Assembly (NCBI RefSeq): GCF_000243095.1
Contig: NZ_AHJE01000022.1
Coordinates: forward strand, 62,001 to 126,000
Length of the DNA stretch: 64,000 nt
Reading direction: 5' to 3'
Origin: Cupriavidus basilensis OR16
GTDB lineage: Bacteria; Pseudomonadota; Gammaproteobacteria; Burkholderiales; Burkholderiaceae
Shown: positions 18,479-28,197 of the stretch, piece after piece
Position numbering within the stretch: the stretch's first letter is position 1
Layout: each line of letters starts with the position of its first letter
Made by a program: the position numbers and the translations under genes
Notes under the pieces: generated by a model
The model's database searches: none
The model's input: the letters and a program-made list of their open reading frames with translations, nothing else
What the model was told of the DNA's origin: nothing

Positions 18479-19848
18479 GGAACTCCTGCAGACACGGGGC
18501 GGAAATGCAAAAAGGGCGCGCCGCGGCACGCCCTTCCAGTGCAATGCCAGCGCTGCGAACCGCAGCGCGCGGCATAGCGAACGATCAGCCGCCTCTGCGC
18601 ATCATATCGAAAACACTCGGCGTTGTTCTTGGTCGCCTTCATCTTGTCGAGGATGAACTCCATGGCCTGCACTTCGTCCATGTCCGAGATGAACTTGCGC
18701 AGCACCCAGACCTTTTGCAGGATTTCGGGCTTGATCAGCAGTTCTTCGCGGCGCGTGCCGGACTTGTTCAGGTTGATCGACGGATAGACGCGCTTTTCCG
18801 CCAGGCGGCGTTCCAGGTGCACTTCCATGTTGCCGGTGCCCTTGAACTCTTCGTAGATCACGTCGTCCATGCGGCTGCCGGTTTCGATCAGCGCGGTGGC
18901 GATGATGGTCAGCGAGCCGCCTTCTTCCAGGTTACGCGCGGCGCCGAAGAAGCGCTTCGGGCGTTGCAGCGCGTTGGCGTCCACACCACCGGTCAGCACT
19001 TTGCCCGAGGCCGGCACCACCGTGTTGTAGGCACGTGCCAGGCGGGTGATCGAGTCCAGCAGGATCACCACGTCGCGCTTGAGTTCGACCAGGCGCTTGG
19101 CCTTTTCGATCACCATTTCTGCGACCTGCACGTGGCGGATGGCGGGTTCGTCGAAGGTCGACGCCACCACTTCGCCGCGCACCGAGCGCATCATTTCGGT
19201 CACTTCTTCCGGGCGCTCGTCGATCAGCAGCACGAACAGGTCCGCTTCCGGATGGTTGTTCGCAATCGCGTGGGCGATGTGCTGCAGCATCACGGTCTTG
19301 CCGGACTTGGGCGAGGACACCAGCAGGGCGCGCTGGCCACGGCCGATCGGCGCGATCATGTCGATGATCCGGCCGGTGATGTTTTCCTCGGCGCGGATTT
19401 CGCGCTCGAGCGTGAGCGGCCGGTTCGGGTGCAGCGGCGTCAGGTTCTCGAACATGATGCGGTTCTTCACCGCTTCAGGCGCTTGCCCGTTGACCTTGTC
19501 CACCTTCACCAGCGCGAAATAGCGCTCGCCGTCCTTGGGGGTCCGTACTTCGCCCTCGATCGTGTCGCCGGTATGCAGATTGAAGCGGCGGATCTGCGAT
19601 GGGCTGATGTAGATGTCGTCCGTGCTTGCCAGGTAGGAGGTCTCGGGCGAGCGCAGGAAGCCGAAGCCGTCCGGCAGGACTTCCAGGGTGCCGTCACCAA
19701 AGATGATTTCGCCCAGCTTGGCGCGCTTCTTCAGGATCGCAAACATCAGCTCCTGTTTGCGCATCCGTTGTGCGTTGTCGATCTCGAGGGTCGCGGCCAT
19801 TTCGAGAAGCGCAGACACGTGAAGCGATTTGAGTTCTGTCAGGTGCAT
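18463..19848 (-). CDS. rho: Transcription termination factor Rho, C-terminus altered by frameshift
   Basis: Hexameric RNA-dependent ATPase that ends transcription. The N-terminal domain begins [18 protein letters not shown], the cold-shock RNA-binding part has [10 protein letters not shown], Walker A is SSPKSGKT, Walker [17 protein letters not shown], and the R-loop ends [10 protein letters not shown]. The expected end after ATKNNAE is F-F-D-M-M-R-R-G-G and stop. Here one extra base near 18616-18622 changes this to [10 protein letters not shown] and adds about 35 foreign residues. The frame then passes through the gene's own terminator and overlaps the mtfA start. The native stop would be at 18585. 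Rho matters for growth in most proteobacteria, so an indel error is likely. Confidence 0.95.
   Translation of the reverse strand: MHLTELKSLHVSALLEMAATLEIDNAQRMRKQELMFAILKKRAKLGEIIFGDGTLEVLPDGFGFLRSPETSYLASTDDIYISPSQIRRFNLHTGDTIEGEVRTPKDGERYFALVKVDKVNGQAPEAVKNRIMFENLTPLHPNRPLTLEREIRAEENITGRIIDMIAPIGRGQRALLVSSPKSGKTVMLQHIAHAIANNHPEADLFVLLIDERPEEVTEMMRSVRGEVVASTFDEPAIRHVQVAEMVIEKAKRLVELKRDVVILLDSITRLARAYNTVVPASGKVLTGGVDANALQRPKRFFGAARNLEEGGSLTIIATALIETGSRMDDVIYEEFKGTGNMEVHLERRLAEKRVYPSINLNKSGTRREELLIKPEILQKVWVLRKFISDMDEVQAMEFILDKMKATKNNAECFRYDAQRRLIVRYAARCGSQRWHCTGRACRGAPFLHFRPVSAGVPCLAD
18505..18535 (-). terminator. Intrinsic terminator of rho
   Basis: On the minus strand: stem AAGGGCG, GC-rich loop, CGCCCTT, then TTTTT. 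It lies about 50 bases after the expected rho stop (18585) but inside the frameshifted frame. Confidence 0.85.
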
Positions 19849-20037
19849 AGACGAGGGGTACAGAGGCGCCCGGACGGGCTGGACCTAAAGGAAGGGGGAA
19901 GAAATGAGCGAACGCTCGGGGAAGTTGTTGATGCCATCTTAGCACAATCCGGACGGTGCGCCAGGGAAGGCGCACGCACGTCGGATTGTGACTACACCGG
20001 GGGCACGCCTGATGGCGCCGCGCCCCGGGCCGGCGTA

Positions 20038-20364
20038 TTACAGATTGCCGTCGAGGAATGCGGTCAGTTGCGACTTGGACAGCGCGCCGACCTTTTGCGC
20101 GGCAACCGCGCCATTCTTGAACAGGATCAGCGTGGGGATGCCGCGGATGCCGAACTTGGCCGGCACTTGCTGGTTCTCATCGACGTTGAGCTTTGCGATC
20201 TGCAGCTTGTCGCCGTAGTCCTTGGCCACTTCGTCCAGGATCGGGGCGATCATCTTGCAAGGACCGCACCATTCTGCCCAGAAGTCGAGCAGGACAGGCT
20301 TGTCGGACTGGAGCACGTCTGCGTCGAAGGAGGCGTCGCTCACATACTTGATTTGTTCACTCAT
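20038..20364 (-). CDS. trxA: Thioredoxin 1
   Basis: Cytosolic protein disulfide reductant of 108 residues, starting [18 protein letters not shown]. Active site [12 protein letters not shown] (residues about 28-39), cis-proline in [12 protein letters not shown]-terminal helix [15 protein letters not shown]. The start at 20364 is preceded by agagg. It lies upstream of rho on the same strand (190-bp gap), a common pairing in proteobacteria. It supplies electrons to enzymes such as ribonucleotide reductase, here encoded as nrdJ at 28.2 kb. Confidence 0.97.
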   Translation of the reverse strand: MSEQIKYVSDASFDADVLQSDKPVLLDFWAEWCGPCKMIAPILDEVAKDYGDKLQIAKLNVDENQQVPAKFGIRGIPTLILFKNGAVAAQKVGALSKSQLTAFLDGNL

Positions 20365-20895
20365 GGCGGAAAACCTCTGGTTTCGCTCTGTTTGATTTGA
20401 AGGCGGGATTTGCCGAACCGCTACATTACACGAGTTTGCGCATACCCGTAGGCGGGCGCCTTACCCGGTGCGGGCTGTCCCGAGCGACAGGACAGCCACG
20501 ACTGGCGGGATATCGCTCATATGTTACCAGTTGATGGGAATTCAATACCCTGCCCGCCAACCGCACGGTGCGCTGCCGTACGCGGTGATGAACCCCGGCC
20601 GGTGCGGCTGCGCGCTAACGCCATTCTGCCCGCGAAGCCAAGCCTGGTGGAATCATTGTATTAATCGGCGCAAGAGCTTTTATCAATCGGGAGTCGCGCC
20701 GAAGTTCGCCGCCAGGCGTTCGACGTGTGACTTATGGGTAACGTTTATTCTGCTTTGCCGCGCGGGGCGAAGGTCTTGCGCAAGCGCAATCCAATGCGAT
20801 GCAAAGGTCGCGCGGCGCCCCCGGGCGCGTAGAATAGAATCATGCGCCCGGCCTCGGCCCGGCGCCTTCCCGCGCAACAGACAAGGCTATAGACC
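20365..20895. other. 531-bp intergenic region between trxA and a small gene
   Basis: No convincing gene. The left end should hold the trxA promoter (minus strand). The right end has two overlapping TAGAAT hexamers (20830-20840, + strand) and a 16-codon open frame from ATG 20841 to TAG 20892. The open frames in both strands across the middle show no recognisable protein. Confidence 0.5.
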
Positions 20896-21162
20896 ATGAC
20901 GCCAGACACCCCTTCCAAGCCGGATCCGCAGCAGCCCCCCGAAGTGGAACACTTGAGCGACGCGCTGGATCACATCAATGCCGCGGTCGAGCAAGAGAGC
21001 ATTGCCGGTGGGGCGGCCAAGGGCCTCCTGTACAGCGTCATCGAGACACTGGGCGCGCTGGTAGGCGACCCCGACCTGCCCGAGCACGCTCGCTCCGGCT
21101 ACCAGGGCTTGCTGGAGACCGCGCGCGAAATCCGCTCACGCCTCGAGGCCGGCAGCCACTGA
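20896..21162 (+). CDS. Conserved small hypothetical protein
   Basis: 88-residue acidic cytosolic protein, MTPDTPSKPDPQQPPEVEHL at the start. From about residue 17 it is predicted to be helical: LSDALDHINAAVEQESIAGG, then LLYSVIETLGALVGD and LLETAREIRSRLEAG. No membrane segment or known motif. The atypical proline-rich start is followed by codon use typical of this genome, so the gene is probably real. The upstream TAGAAT boxes could drive it. It precedes the addB-like gene by 109 bases on the same strand. Function unknown. Confidence 0.7.
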   Translation: MTPDTPSKPDPQQPPEVEHLSDALDHINAAVEQESIAGGAAKGLLYSVIETLGALVGDPDLPEHARSGYQGLLETAREIRSRLEAGSH

Positions 21163-21271
21163 AGGCTCTCCGGGTATTCCCGTATTTTTCGCGCATTCCG
21201 ATGCGCGATGCACGGTTGCGCGCCGCGCGCTGTCGTGCCATGGCATCCGATCCGGCCGTCACTCTCGTTTC

Positions 21272-24184
21272 ATGACCTCGCTGCAATTTCGTCCCGGCCC
21301 CGACTTCCTGCCGCAGGCCGCTGCCGCGGCCTGGTATTTCCTCGACCGCTGCGGGGAGCAGCAAGGCGCTGCGCATGTGGTGGTGCCCACCGCCGCGCAG
21401 ATTCCCGGCGTGCGCCAGGCGCTGGACGCCGCCGCGCGCGCGGCCGGCACGCCGCGGCTGCTGCCGCGCGTGGTTACCATTGGCCACTGGTTGCTCGACT
21501 TGCCGCCGGACCCGATCCCGGTGCGCAGCCATGCGGCCCGGCTGCTGGCCGTGCAGCAGGCCATCCGCGCGCAGGACTGGTTGCGGCGCGCATTTGGGGC
21601 GCAGACCGAGGCCGCGGCGTGGGGGCTGGCGCAGACGCTGCTCACCATCAGCGATGAACTGAGCGCACGCTGGCTCGACGACGACGCCATCCGCGACGAA
21701 GATGTCGATGGGGACGACCGCGCGGCCCTGCTGCAGGGCGCGCTGGAACGGACCTATGCGCATCTGTCTTCCCGTTTCCTTGGCGAGGAGGCACGCATCG
21801 TCATGGCCTTCTGGCAAGCCTTGTCAGGCCCGGACGATCCACTGCCGGCGCGCCGCCGCACGCTGCACCGGCTGGCCCAGCACCTGGATGGCCCGGTCCT
21901 CTGGCTCGGGCCGACGCCGCCCCAGCCAATCGAGGAAGCGTTCCTGCGGCAGGCCGCCGAGCTCGTGCCGGTGATCCGCATCGGCTACGACTGGACTGCG
22001 CAGTCCGTGCAGGCGCAGAGTGGCTCGCTCGATGACGAAGCCGGCGACGGGCACGGCGAGTCCGACTGGTACGACACCCTGCTGGCGCTGTGGCCTGAGG
22101 CGCGGCTGCCTGGCCAGAACGAGACGGCGCCGCGCCGCGCGCCGCGTGGCCTGCCGGCTGAGCGTGCGCGCGTGCGCGTGATCGGCAGCGCGCGCTTCGA
22201 GGACGAAGCCGGCGCGGCCGCCGAGCAGCTCGTGCAGTGGCTCAACGAAGGCCGCCGCCACGTGGCGCTGGTGGCGCACGACCGCGTGGTGGCGCGGCGC
22301 GCGCGCGCCTTGCTGGCGCGCGCCGGCGCGCCGGTGCGCGATGAAACCGGCTGGAAACTCTCGACCACACGCGCCGCGGCCGCGTTGATGCGCTGGTTCG
22401 ACCTGCTCAACCAGGACGGCGATACCTCGGCGCTGCTCGACCTGCTAAAGAGCCCATTCTGCCTGCCCGGCTTTGCGCTGCGCGGCGAGGCCATCGCCGC
22501 GCTCGAGCGGCAGATCCGGCGCGACGGTATCAGCGGTGGCTGGCGCCGCTTGCAGCAGCGCTTCCGCCCGGAGTCCGCTGACCAGACTGGCGGTGGCGAC
22601 AACGGCGGTGACGCGGAACAAGACGTCCGCCGCGCCGCCCGGCAGGCCGCGTGCGAGCTGGTGCAGTGTCTTGCGGCCGAAGCCGGCGCCTGGCCGCGCG
22701 GCAACGCGCAACACCCGGTCTCGACCTGGCTGGAGCGCCTCGATGCCACACTCGATGTGCTCGGCATGCGCGAGGCGCTCTCGTCCGACGATGCCGGCAT
22801 GCAGTTGCTCGACGCGCTCGCGCGCCTTGCCGATCTGCCGCAGGACGAAACGGGCTCGGGCGCCACGCTCGATCTCGGCGAATTCCGCTCCATGCTGTCG
22901 GCCTTGCTTGAGTCCGTCGCCTACAAGGAGCCCTCGGCCAGCGGCGCCGCGCGCATCACCATCTTGCCGCTCAACGGCGCGCGCATGCGCCGCTTCGACG
23001 GGGTCGTGGTGGTGGGTTGCGACGACACGCAGCTCCCCTCAAGCGCTGCCGAGCTGATGTTCTTCTCCAACCAGATGCGGCGCGAGCTTGCGCTGGAAGA
23101 CCGCGAGGTGCGCTTCGCCCAGCAGGCGCGCGACCTGGCCGAGGTCTTGCTGAACAACGACGACGTGGTGCTCACCTGGCAGCGGCTGGGCGCGCGTGGC
23201 GAGCCCAAGCACGTGTCGGGCTGGATCGAGCGGCTCAGCGCGTTGTGCTCGCGCGCGGGCGCGCCGATCGAGGCGAGCGCGCCGCCGGTGCTGCACGAGA
23301 CCTTCGCCGAGGTGGGCGGCATGCCCGCGCCCGCGGCATCGGAGCTGGTGCCCGCGCGCTGGAGCGCGCAGGCGTACAACATGCTGCGCCGCTGTCCCTA
23401 CCAGTTTTTTGCCGGCCGCATGCTCGGGCTGGCGGGGCTGGAAGTCGTCAGCGACGACCTCGAAAAACGCGATATCGGCGAATTGCTGCACCGCGTGCTG
23501 CTGCGTTACCACCGCGAAGCGTCGCAGGACGGCTTGCGCCGCGAGGACGCTCGCCTGGCGCGTCTGCGCGAGATTTCCGATCACGAGTTCGGCGCGCTGA
23601 TGAAGGAGGATGGCAACGCCATCGGCTACTACCGCCGCTGGTGCGAAGTGCTGCCCTCGTATGTGGCGTGGCAGGCCGAGCGCGAAGCGCAGGGCTGGTT
23701 CTGGGAAGACGGCGAGCTCGATGCCACAGTCGACCTGCCCATGCCCGACGGCCAGCCGCTGCGCGTCAACGGCCGCATCGACCGGCTCGACCGCGCACGC
23801 GACGGCAGCCGCGCGGTGCTGGATTACAAGACCCAGACCATGCTGCGCCTCAAGCGCAAGGTGGGGGACGTGGAAGAGGATTGCCAGTTGCCGTTTTATG
23901 GATTGCTGCGCGCCGACGTTGCCGGTGGCAGCTGGGTGGCGCTCGAAGGTGCGAAGGAAGGGCCGCCGGCACCCCAGCGCGAAGTGAGCCTGCCTGACTT
24001 CGACGCCGCGGTGGCGTGGCTCGAACAGCAATTGCGCAGCGACGTGATGCGCCTGCGCCAGGACGCGCCGCTGCCGGCCTTTGGGGACGCCAGCGCGTGC
24101 ACCTACTGCACGGCCCGCGGCCTGTGCCGCAAGGGTTTCTGGGAAAGCACGGCGTTGCCGCCGGGGATCGGGGGCCGCGCATGA
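21272..24184 (+). CDS. AddB-like nuclease subunit (PD-(D/E)XK)
   Basis: Probable non-helicase subunit of an AddAB-type exonuclease that resects double-strand breaks for RecA; 970 residues. The N-terminal two thirds is a degenerate helicase-like region. The C-terminal nuclease domain begins near RRCPYQFFAGRMLGL (about 707) and has GELLHRVLLRYH. The catalytic D-Y-K appears as VLDYKTQ (about 851), and an iron-sulfur type cysteine set C-x2-C-x5-C as CTYCTARGLC (about 943) pairs with the Cys near 708. The start ATG at 21272 lacks a clear ribosome binding site. It overlaps the helicase gene by ATGA, so the two are translationally coupled. Burkholderiaceae proteins of this kind are often just called DNA repair protein. 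Confidence 0.85.
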   Translation: MTSLQFRPGPDFLPQAAAAAWYFLDRCGEQQGAAHVVVPTAAQIPGVRQALDAAARAAGTPRLLPRVVTIGHWLLDLPPDPIPVRSHAARLLAVQQAIRAQDWLRRAFGAQTEAAAWGLAQTLLTISDELSARWLDDDAIRDEDVDGDDRAALLQGALERTYAHLSSRFLGEEARIVMAFWQALSGPDDPLPARRRTLHRLAQHLDGPVLWLGPTPPQPIEEAFLRQAAELVPVIRIGYDWTAQSVQAQSGSLDDEAGDGHGESDWYDTLLALWPEARLPGQNETAPRRAPRGLPAERARVRVIGSARFEDEAGAAAEQLVQWLNEGRRHVALVAHDRVVARRARALLARAGAPVRDETGWKLSTTRAAAALMRWFDLLNQDGDTSALLDLLKSPFCLPGFALRGEAIAALERQIRRDGISGGWRRLQQRFRPESADQTGGGDNGGDAEQDVRRAARQAACELVQCLAAEAGAWPRGNAQHPVSTWLERLDATLDVLGMREALSSDDAGMQLLDALARLADLPQDETGSGATLDLGEFRSMLSALLESVAYKEPSASGAARITILPLNGARMRRFDGVVVVGCDDTQLPSSAAELMFFSNQMRRELALEDREVRFAQQARDLAEVLLNNDDVVLTWQRLGARGEPKHVSGWIERLSALCSRAGAPIEASAPPVLHETFAEVGGMPAPAASELVPARWSAQAYNMLRRCPYQFFAGRMLGLAGLEVVSDDLEKRDIGELLHRVLLRYHREASQDGLRREDARLARLREISDHEFGALMKEDGNAIGYYRRWCEVLPSYVAWQAEREAQGWFWEDGELDATVDLPMPDGQPLRVNGRIDRLDRARDGSRAVLDYKTQTMLRLKRKVGDVEEDCQLPFYGLLRADVAGGSWVALEGAKEGPPAPQREVSLPDFDAAVAWLEQQLRSDVMRLRQDAPLPAFGDASACTYCTARGLCRKGFWESTALPPGIGGRA

Positions 24185-27100
24185 GCATCCATGCCTATCA
24201 GCGCGATGGCCAGCCGGTTGCCGAGGCCGAGTTCACGCGTGCGGCGTGCGACCCCGCCAGCTCCGTGGTGGTCGAGGCCTGCGCGGGCAGCGGCAAGACC
24301 TGGCTGCTGGTGGCGCGCCTGCTACGCCTGTTGCTGGCCGGCGCGGCGCCGCACGAGATCCTCGCCATCACCTTTACGCGCAAGGCAGCCGAGGAGATGC
24401 GCGAGCGCTTGCTGGAAGTACTGGCACAGCTCGCGCGCGACGACGACGATGCGGTGATCGCCGCGCTCACGCAGCGCGGGCTGGCGCCCGATGCCGCACG
24501 CGCCGCGCTGCCGCGCGCGCGCGGCCTGCATGCGCAGGTGCTGGCCGCGCCCGGGCGCATGGCCATCGATACCTTCCATGGTTGGTTCGGCACGCTGCTG
24601 CGCGGCGCGCCGCTGGCGTCGGGCATCGTGCCGGGCGCCACGCTGCGCGAAGACGCGCTGCGCATGAAGCGCGAGGCCTGGGCGCCGTTCTGGCAGGCCC
24701 TGGCCACGCCGCCGTATGCCAACCTGCGCGCAGCCTTCGAGCGCCTGGTGGATGCCATTGGCGAGTTCCAGGCGCGGGCCTTGCTCGATGCCATGTTCCA
24801 CGCGCGCAGCGAGTGGTTCGCGTTCCGCGAAAGCGCCGATCCCGCCGAGGCGCTCGCCGCGGACCTGGGCGAGGATGCCCAGGTCGACGTGCTGCTGGAA
24901 GTGCTGGCTGACGACAGCTGGCTCGACGCCTGCCAGGGCATGGCGTCGCAGCTGGGCCGGGGCGGCAAGACCGAGCAGGCCCACGCCACGCGCCTGGCCG
25001 ACGCGATCCTGGCGATCGGCGCCTGGCGTGAAGCGGGCGCCGCGCTCGGCGAGCCTGCCGAGCGCGCGTTCGCCATGTTGCGCGACGCGTTTTTCACCGC
25101 CGCCGGCAAGCCGCGTTCGCTGCGCGCTACCGCGGCGCTGACCAAGGCGCTCGGTGGCGAGGCGATGGTCGACGCGTTCCTCGCCGGGCACGGCGACATG
25201 TGCGCCGCGCTCGAGCAAGTTGCGCAACGCCGCTGCGAGGCCGCGGTGCTGGCGGTCAACCTGGCGCTGTACGAGCTGGGCGACGCGCTGCTGACGCGCT
25301 ACCAGCATCACAAGTCCGAGCAGCGCGCGATGGATTTTGCCGACCTCGAATGGCTGGCCGCGCGGCTGATGCGCGACGAGGAGACCGCGACCTACCTGCA
25401 GGTCCGGCTCGACGCGCGCTACCGCCACCTGTTGCTCGACGAGTTCCAGGACACCAACCCGCTGCAGTGGCGCATCCTGCAGGGCTGGCTGGCCGGCTAC
25501 GCGGGCCTGGGCGAGCGGCCCACGGTGTTCCTGGTGGGTGATCCCAAGCAGTCGATCTATCGCTTCCGCCGCGCCGACGCGCGCCTGTTCCAGACCGCCA
25601 GCGAGATGTTGCAGGCGGGTTTTGGCGCCACCGTGCTGCGGACCAATCGCACCCGCCGCAACCGTCCGGAAGTGCTCGACTGGGTCAACGCGGTGTTTGA
25701 TACCGCGCGCGCCGACGGACGCTATCCGCTGTTCGAGACGCAGACCACGGCGCTGGACGAGCCCGGCGGCCCGGTGTGGCTGCTGCCGCTGGTCGAGCCC
25801 GAGGCGGAGCCAGCACCGCAAGATGATGCGGCTAACGATGACGATGAGACGGCCCGGGACGCCACAACGCACCGCGATACCCTGACGCAGCCGCGCCAGC
25901 ACGAGGGCGATTCGCTGCGGCTCGAAGAGGGCCGGCGCGTGGCCGCGTGGTTGCGCCACATCCGCGCCACGGTCGCCCGTCGCCGACAGCCAGGGCCCGC
26001 GGCCCGCACGCTGGAGCGACGTGCACCTGCTGGTGCGCCGCAAGACCCATCTGGCGGAATACGAACGCGCCTTCCGCGAGGCTGGCATTCCCTGCCTGAG
26101 CCCGCGCCGCGGCGGTCTGCTGGCCACGCTGGAAGCGCTCGACCTGTCCGCCTTGCTGGCCTTCCTGATGACGCCGGAATCGGACCTGGACCTGGCCCAC
26201 GTGCTCAAGAGCCCGCTGGTGGGCGCGACCGATGAGGACCTGATCGCCATTGCGCAGATGACCCAGGCGTGGGAGCCGCGGCCTGGCTGGTGGGCCTGCC
26301 TGCGGGAGCAGGGGTTGCCCGAATTCAGCAGTCCGGCGCTGCGCGATGGCGTTGCGCGCCTGCGCCACTGGCTGGAGGTGGCGCCGCATCGCCCGGTGCA
26401 TGACCTGATCGACCACATCTACCATGGCGGCGAAGTGCGCCGGCGTTACGCCGAGGCCGCGCCTGCCGAGATCCGCGACCAGGTGCTGGCCAACCTCGAT
26501 GCCTTCCTCAAGCTCTCGCTCGACCTCGATGGCGGACGCTACCCGAGCTTGCCGAAGTTCATCGACGAGTTGCAGGAAATCCGGCGCGGCGAGGAGGGGG
26601 AAAGCCCGGATGAAGGCGGCATGGCCGACAGCGCGGAAGACGCGGAAGGCGACGCCGATGCCGACGACGCCACCGACAATGCGCAGGACGCGGTCCACAT
26701 TCTCACCGTGCACGCCGCCAAGGGGCTGGAGGCCCCGTTCGTCGTGCTGCTGGACGCCAACCACAGCGACGGCGCCGCGGACCGCGGCGGCATCCTGATC
26801 GACTGGCCGCCGTCCTCGGCAGTGCCGGTGCATTTTTCCGCCTATGGCAAGCGCAGCACGCGCGGGCTGTCTCGCGCGCCGCTGTTCGAGGCTGAGGCAG
26901 CCTTGGCCGAGCGCGAGAACTGGAACCTGCTCTACGTGGCGATGACGCGCGCGCGCCAGGGCTTGCTGGTGAGCGGCGTCAAGGGGCGCGCATCGCGCGG
27001 CGCCGAGAGCGCCGAGGGCAACCGCGAGATCGCCGGCAGTTGGTATGCGCGGCTGCTGGCGGCCGGGGTCGGCGTGGAAGTCGAGCCGTTCCCGGCGGCC

Positions 27101-27799
27101 TCCGCGCAGGACATGGCCGATGCCGCGGCCGGCTTTGATGCGCGCGTGCGCTTTACCGATTTTCGCCAGCGTTACCGCGAAGCGGCCGAAGGCCTGGCGC
27201 CGGTGCTGGCGTGGGAAGACGAGGAGGCGGAGCAGGGCGCTGCACCGGGTGGGGACGGCGACCACACGATCGTGTTCGACGCCGACGCGGCGCGTCATGG
27301 CGAGCTGCTGCACGCGCTGCTGGAGCGAGTGACGCGTTATCCGGAGGCGTTCGAGGGGTTGCCCACGCCCGAGGTGGTGATGCGCTGGTTCCCGCTGGCG
27401 GGCGCCGGCACGGCGCAGGCGCGCACGCTATGGCGGGACCAGGCGCACGCCGCGGTCGAGGGCGCCCGGCGGATGCTGGAAGCGCCGGCGTTGCGGCCGT
27501 TGCTGTTCCCGCAGGCAGCAGTCAGCGCCCGTAACGAGGTCGAACTCTACGATGCGCGCGGCCGCCTGCTGCGGATCGACCGCCTGGTGGAGTTTGCCGA
27601 TCGGGTGGTGATCATCGATTACAAGCTGCGCCTGTTGCCGCAGGAGCATGCGGCCTACGCGCAGCAGCTCGCGGGCTACGTGGCGGCAGTCAGGCCGATG
27701 TTCCCGGGGCGGCGGGTCGAGGCCGGCGTGGCCACGGCCGACGGGGAATGGATTGCGGCGGATGCGCTGCAAACGTCGCGCCAGGGCGCGCTGTTCTAG
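24181..27799 (+). pseudogene. AddA-like UvrD/RecB helicase-nuclease, one-base frameshift
   Basis: Helicase-nuclease partner of the preceding gene. The first frame starts MSIHAYQRDGQPVAEAEF, has Walker A EACAGSGKTWLL (about residue 35), motif Ia ITFTRKAAEEMRERL and motif II LLLDEFQDTNPLQW (about 418). It loses frame near 25977-25985. The second frame takes up as ADSQGPRPARWSDVHLLVRR and contains motif V/VI elements (ILTVHAAKGLEAPFVV, LLYVAMTRARQGLLV) and a C-terminal nuclease domain with HGELLHALLERV and VVIIDYKLRL. Removing one C from 'gtcgcccgtcgcc' restores an intact protein of about 1205 residues. As read, the product would be cut before the second helicase half. Confidence 0.85.
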
Positions 27800-27972
27800 G
27801 CAGGGCCTGGGTCATGGAAAACGGGAGGGCATTGCGTGGATGCGGATTCAGCGAGGCCCTGCCGGACAATATGCCATCGGCGGCCTGATGCGCAGACTTG
27901 AAGAAAGCGCGATGATGCGAGGGAATGTTACTGCTGGATAGCTGCGGAATACAGCTAGGGGGATGTTAGGGG

Positions 27973-28068
27973 GACGAGCCTGACCCTCGGCACTGGCGGA
28001 AAACGGCTGTGGCTGCTTCGTTCCCGACCTGACCAGGTTGACCGCGCCACCATGCGAGGAGGCCCGTC
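27973..28068 (-). ncRNA. ffs: Signal recognition particle 4.5S RNA
   Basis: Small bacterial SRP RNA that binds Ffh and guides membrane protein insertion. On the minus strand the conserved tip reads GGTCAGGTCGGGAACGAAGC, directly followed by AGCCA. The ends pair, GACGGGCCT at the 5' side with AGGCTCGTC at the 3' side, giving a hairpin of about 96 nt. A TACAAT box lies 8-9 bases before the 5' end. The RNA sits in the gap between the addA-like gene and nrdJ and is transcribed against both. Ends are set from pairing and could be off by a few bases. Confidence 0.92.
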
Positions 28069-28076
28069 CGGTCGGC

Positions 28077-28082
28077 ATTGTA
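28077..28082 (-). promoter_or_regulatory. -10 box of the SRP RNA promoter
   Basis: TACAAT on the minus strand just before the RNA 5' end. No good -35 match is visible. Confidence 0.5.
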
Positions 28083-28117
28083 ACCCAGAGCGGGCGGGGC
28101 CGGCGGAATTCCGCGAA

Positions 28118-28169
28118 ATTGATTGCGTAAGTTGATTGCGTAAGTTGATTGAGTAGATTGATTGAGCCA
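28118..28169 (+). repeat. Four imperfect 13-bp tandem repeats upstream of nrdJ
   Basis: Units of pattern (A/G)TTGATTG(C/A)GTAA: 28118-28130, 28131-28143, 28144-28156 and 28157-28169, the last most diverged. AT-rich against a GC-rich background. They end 28 bases before the nrdJ ATG and begin 36 bases beyond the SRP -10 box. They may be regulator-binding sites or a slippage-prone repeat. Confidence 0.8.
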
Positions 28170-28197
28170 TGCAACCCGGACACCTGCGAGATCCACG

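Noticed and set aside
18391..20400. 669-residue open frame on the + strand opposite rho and trxA
   Set aside because: Composition is His/Gln/Val/Arg-rich as expected for an antisense shadow of a GC-rich gene, and it has no motif; rho and trxA are clearly coded on the other strand.
24322..26418. 698-residue open frame on the - strand opposite the addA-like gene
   Set aside because: Shadow; all helicase motifs are on the + strand.
28118..28169. CRISPR array
   Set aside because: Repeats are 13 bp, contiguous and without spacers; no cas genes nearby.
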